This document shows, one piece after another, positions 63,294 to 64,000 of a stretch of 64,000 bases of DNA. The stretch is from Bdellovibrionales bacterium (GTDB lineage Bacteria > Bdellovibrionota > Bdellovibrionia > Bdellovibrionales > UBA1609). Position numbers and translations under genes: made by a program. The stretch is from assembly GCA_019637855.1 (NCBI GenBank), contig JAHBUX010000007.1:62001-126000 (forward strand), written 5' to 3'. The notes below the pieces were generated by a model. It searched no databases. It was not told the DNA's origin and saw only the letters and a list, made by a program, of their open reading frames with translations. How positions within the stretch are numbered: position 1 is the stretch's first letter; every line of letters begins with the position of its first letter.

Positions 63294-64000
63294 ATGACCA
63301 ACCTAGATTGGGACGAAATCCTTCAACGCCTTTCGAGTTTTGCCACCAGCCAAATGGGACGCGAGCGCCTGCAACGCTTGCAGCCCATGGACTCCCCTGA
63401 GGAGGCCACTCGTTCCTTCGACGAGATCAGCGAAGCCGTGCAGATTCTGGCCATGGGCCGCCGACCTTTTATGGAGAGCCTGGATCTTTACCCCCTCTGG
63501 CAACAACGCCTGAACAAAGGCGGAACTTTAAAGACAATGGAGTTGCGTGACCTACGTCACTTCTGCCTTGAGGTATTGGCCCTGCGTGAGATTTTAAAAG
63601 AGCATTCCACGCCTTGGCCAAAAACGATGAGCGATGGCTTAATGGATGCCACCGAACCACTGTCAGCCATCGATCAGGTGATGACACCAGAAGGTGATAT
63701 CCGCAGCGATGCCAGCGAGACTTTGCATAAGCTGTTTCAAGAAAAGAACCAGGTCGTGCGCCAGACGCAGAACATTCTGGACAAACTCATTCGCCAACAT
63801 GAGATGGAGCCGGTCCTCCAAGACCGCTACGTCACCAACCGCGAAGGCCGCTGGGTTTTACCCGTGCGCAGCGGAAAGCAGCACGTGTTTGATGGCATTA
63901 TCCATGCCTCGAGCCAAAGCAAACAAACTGTATTTATGGAACCCAAAGAGATCATTCCGCTGAATAACCGCCTGCGCCAGATCGAGGTGGATATCGAGGA
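63294..64000 (+). CDS. mutS2: Endonuclease MutS2, N-terminal part (partial)
   Basis: The frame starts at ATG 63294 and is open to the right edge (about 235 residues). The sequence matches the MutS2 N-terminus: NLDWDEILQRLSSFATSQMG, ERLQRLQPM, then a helical lever region and RYVTNREGRWVLPVRSGKQH, HASSQSKQTVFMEPKEIIPL. MutS2 is a MutS paralogue without mismatch domain I; it suppresses recombination or rescues collided ribosomes. The ATPase and Smr domains would be outside the window. It probably shares a transcript with lnt. Confidence 0.9.
   Translation, partial: MTNLDWDEILQRLSSFATSQMGRERLQRLQPMDSPEEATRSFDEISEAVQILAMGRRPFMESLDLYPLWQQRLNKGGTLKTMELRDLRHFCLEVLALREILKEHSTPWPKTMSDGLMDATEPLSAIDQVMTPEGDIRSDASETLHKLFQEKNQVVRQTQNILDKLIRQHEMEPVLQDRYVTNREGRWVLPVRSGKQHVFDGIIHASSQSKQTVFMEPKEIIPLNNRLRQIEVDIE

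Overview
The window comes from a Gram-negative bacterium that resembles Bdellovibrio and its relatives. I infer this from many exported lipoproteins (one with an FQNC-type lipobox), a PilA-type pilin beside a TPR protein, many secreted or outer-membrane proteins without obvious names, and apolipoprotein N-acyltransferase. No rRNA or species marker is present, so the placement is an inference. Housekeeping regions are ordinary and fairly GC-rich. Two accessory regions are more AT-rich and carry repeats, gene remnants and mobile DNA.

Layout. 1-3.3 kb: end of a response regulator, its histidine kinase, a small exported protein and an SH3/M23 peptidoglycan peptidase. 3.3-7.3 kb: a pilin-like operon (small membrane protein, exported Gln/Ser/Thr-rich protein, PilW-like pseudopilin, long PilX-like protein with a DUF4214-like end) behind repeated TGTCTCA/TGAGACA half-sites. 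7.3-10.7 kb: a membrane-anchored unknown protein, an acyl-CoA thioesterase behind a cobalamin riboswitch, and three tandem related lipoproteins. 11.1-18.9 kb: a 2334-residue secreted RHS/YD-repeat protein ending in a Tlde1-like L,D-transpeptidase domain, with a coupled exported protein as likely immunity. 18.9-21.3 kb: tyrosine-recombinase remnant, direct and inverted repeats, and an ABC-type protein between them.

21.4-30.4 kb: a 9-kb integrative element in the 3' end of tRNA-His. It is bounded by 19-bp direct repeats and carries a nuclease-excisionase-integrase operon, AlpA-like and XRE regulators, a divergent DNA methyltransferase/endonuclease pair and unknown genes. 30.6-39.1 kb: FecR protein, glycine-rich lipoprotein, glycosyltransferase, outer-membrane protein, a 44-residue membrane protein, dnaJ then dnaK, and a PAS-domain signalling protein. 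39.1-39.8 kb: a HigBA-type toxin-antitoxin pair.

39.8-47 kb: a second RHS locus on the minus strand. An intact 1242-residue RHS protein with a coupled lipoprotein is followed by an orphan RHS tip with its own small membrane protein, then further small exported or membrane proteins. RHS fragments lie on both sides, and an element at the far end is shared with the first RHS locus. 47-64 kb: TPR protein, PilA, ClpS-ClpA, an operon of lipoprotein/EEP-phosphatase/outer-membrane protein, an FMN glutamate-synthase-like protein, HtpX, a lytic transglycosylase ending in a very long perfect hairpin, a subtilase, a zinc-ribbon membrane protein, Lnt and the start of MutS2.

The strongest candidates for new biology are the two RHS loci (toxin tips, immunity candidates and orphan modules), the B12 riboswitch in front of a thioesterase, the nuclease-xis-int operon in the tRNA-His element, the rearranged repeats around the ABC gene, and the shared TGTCTCA motif.
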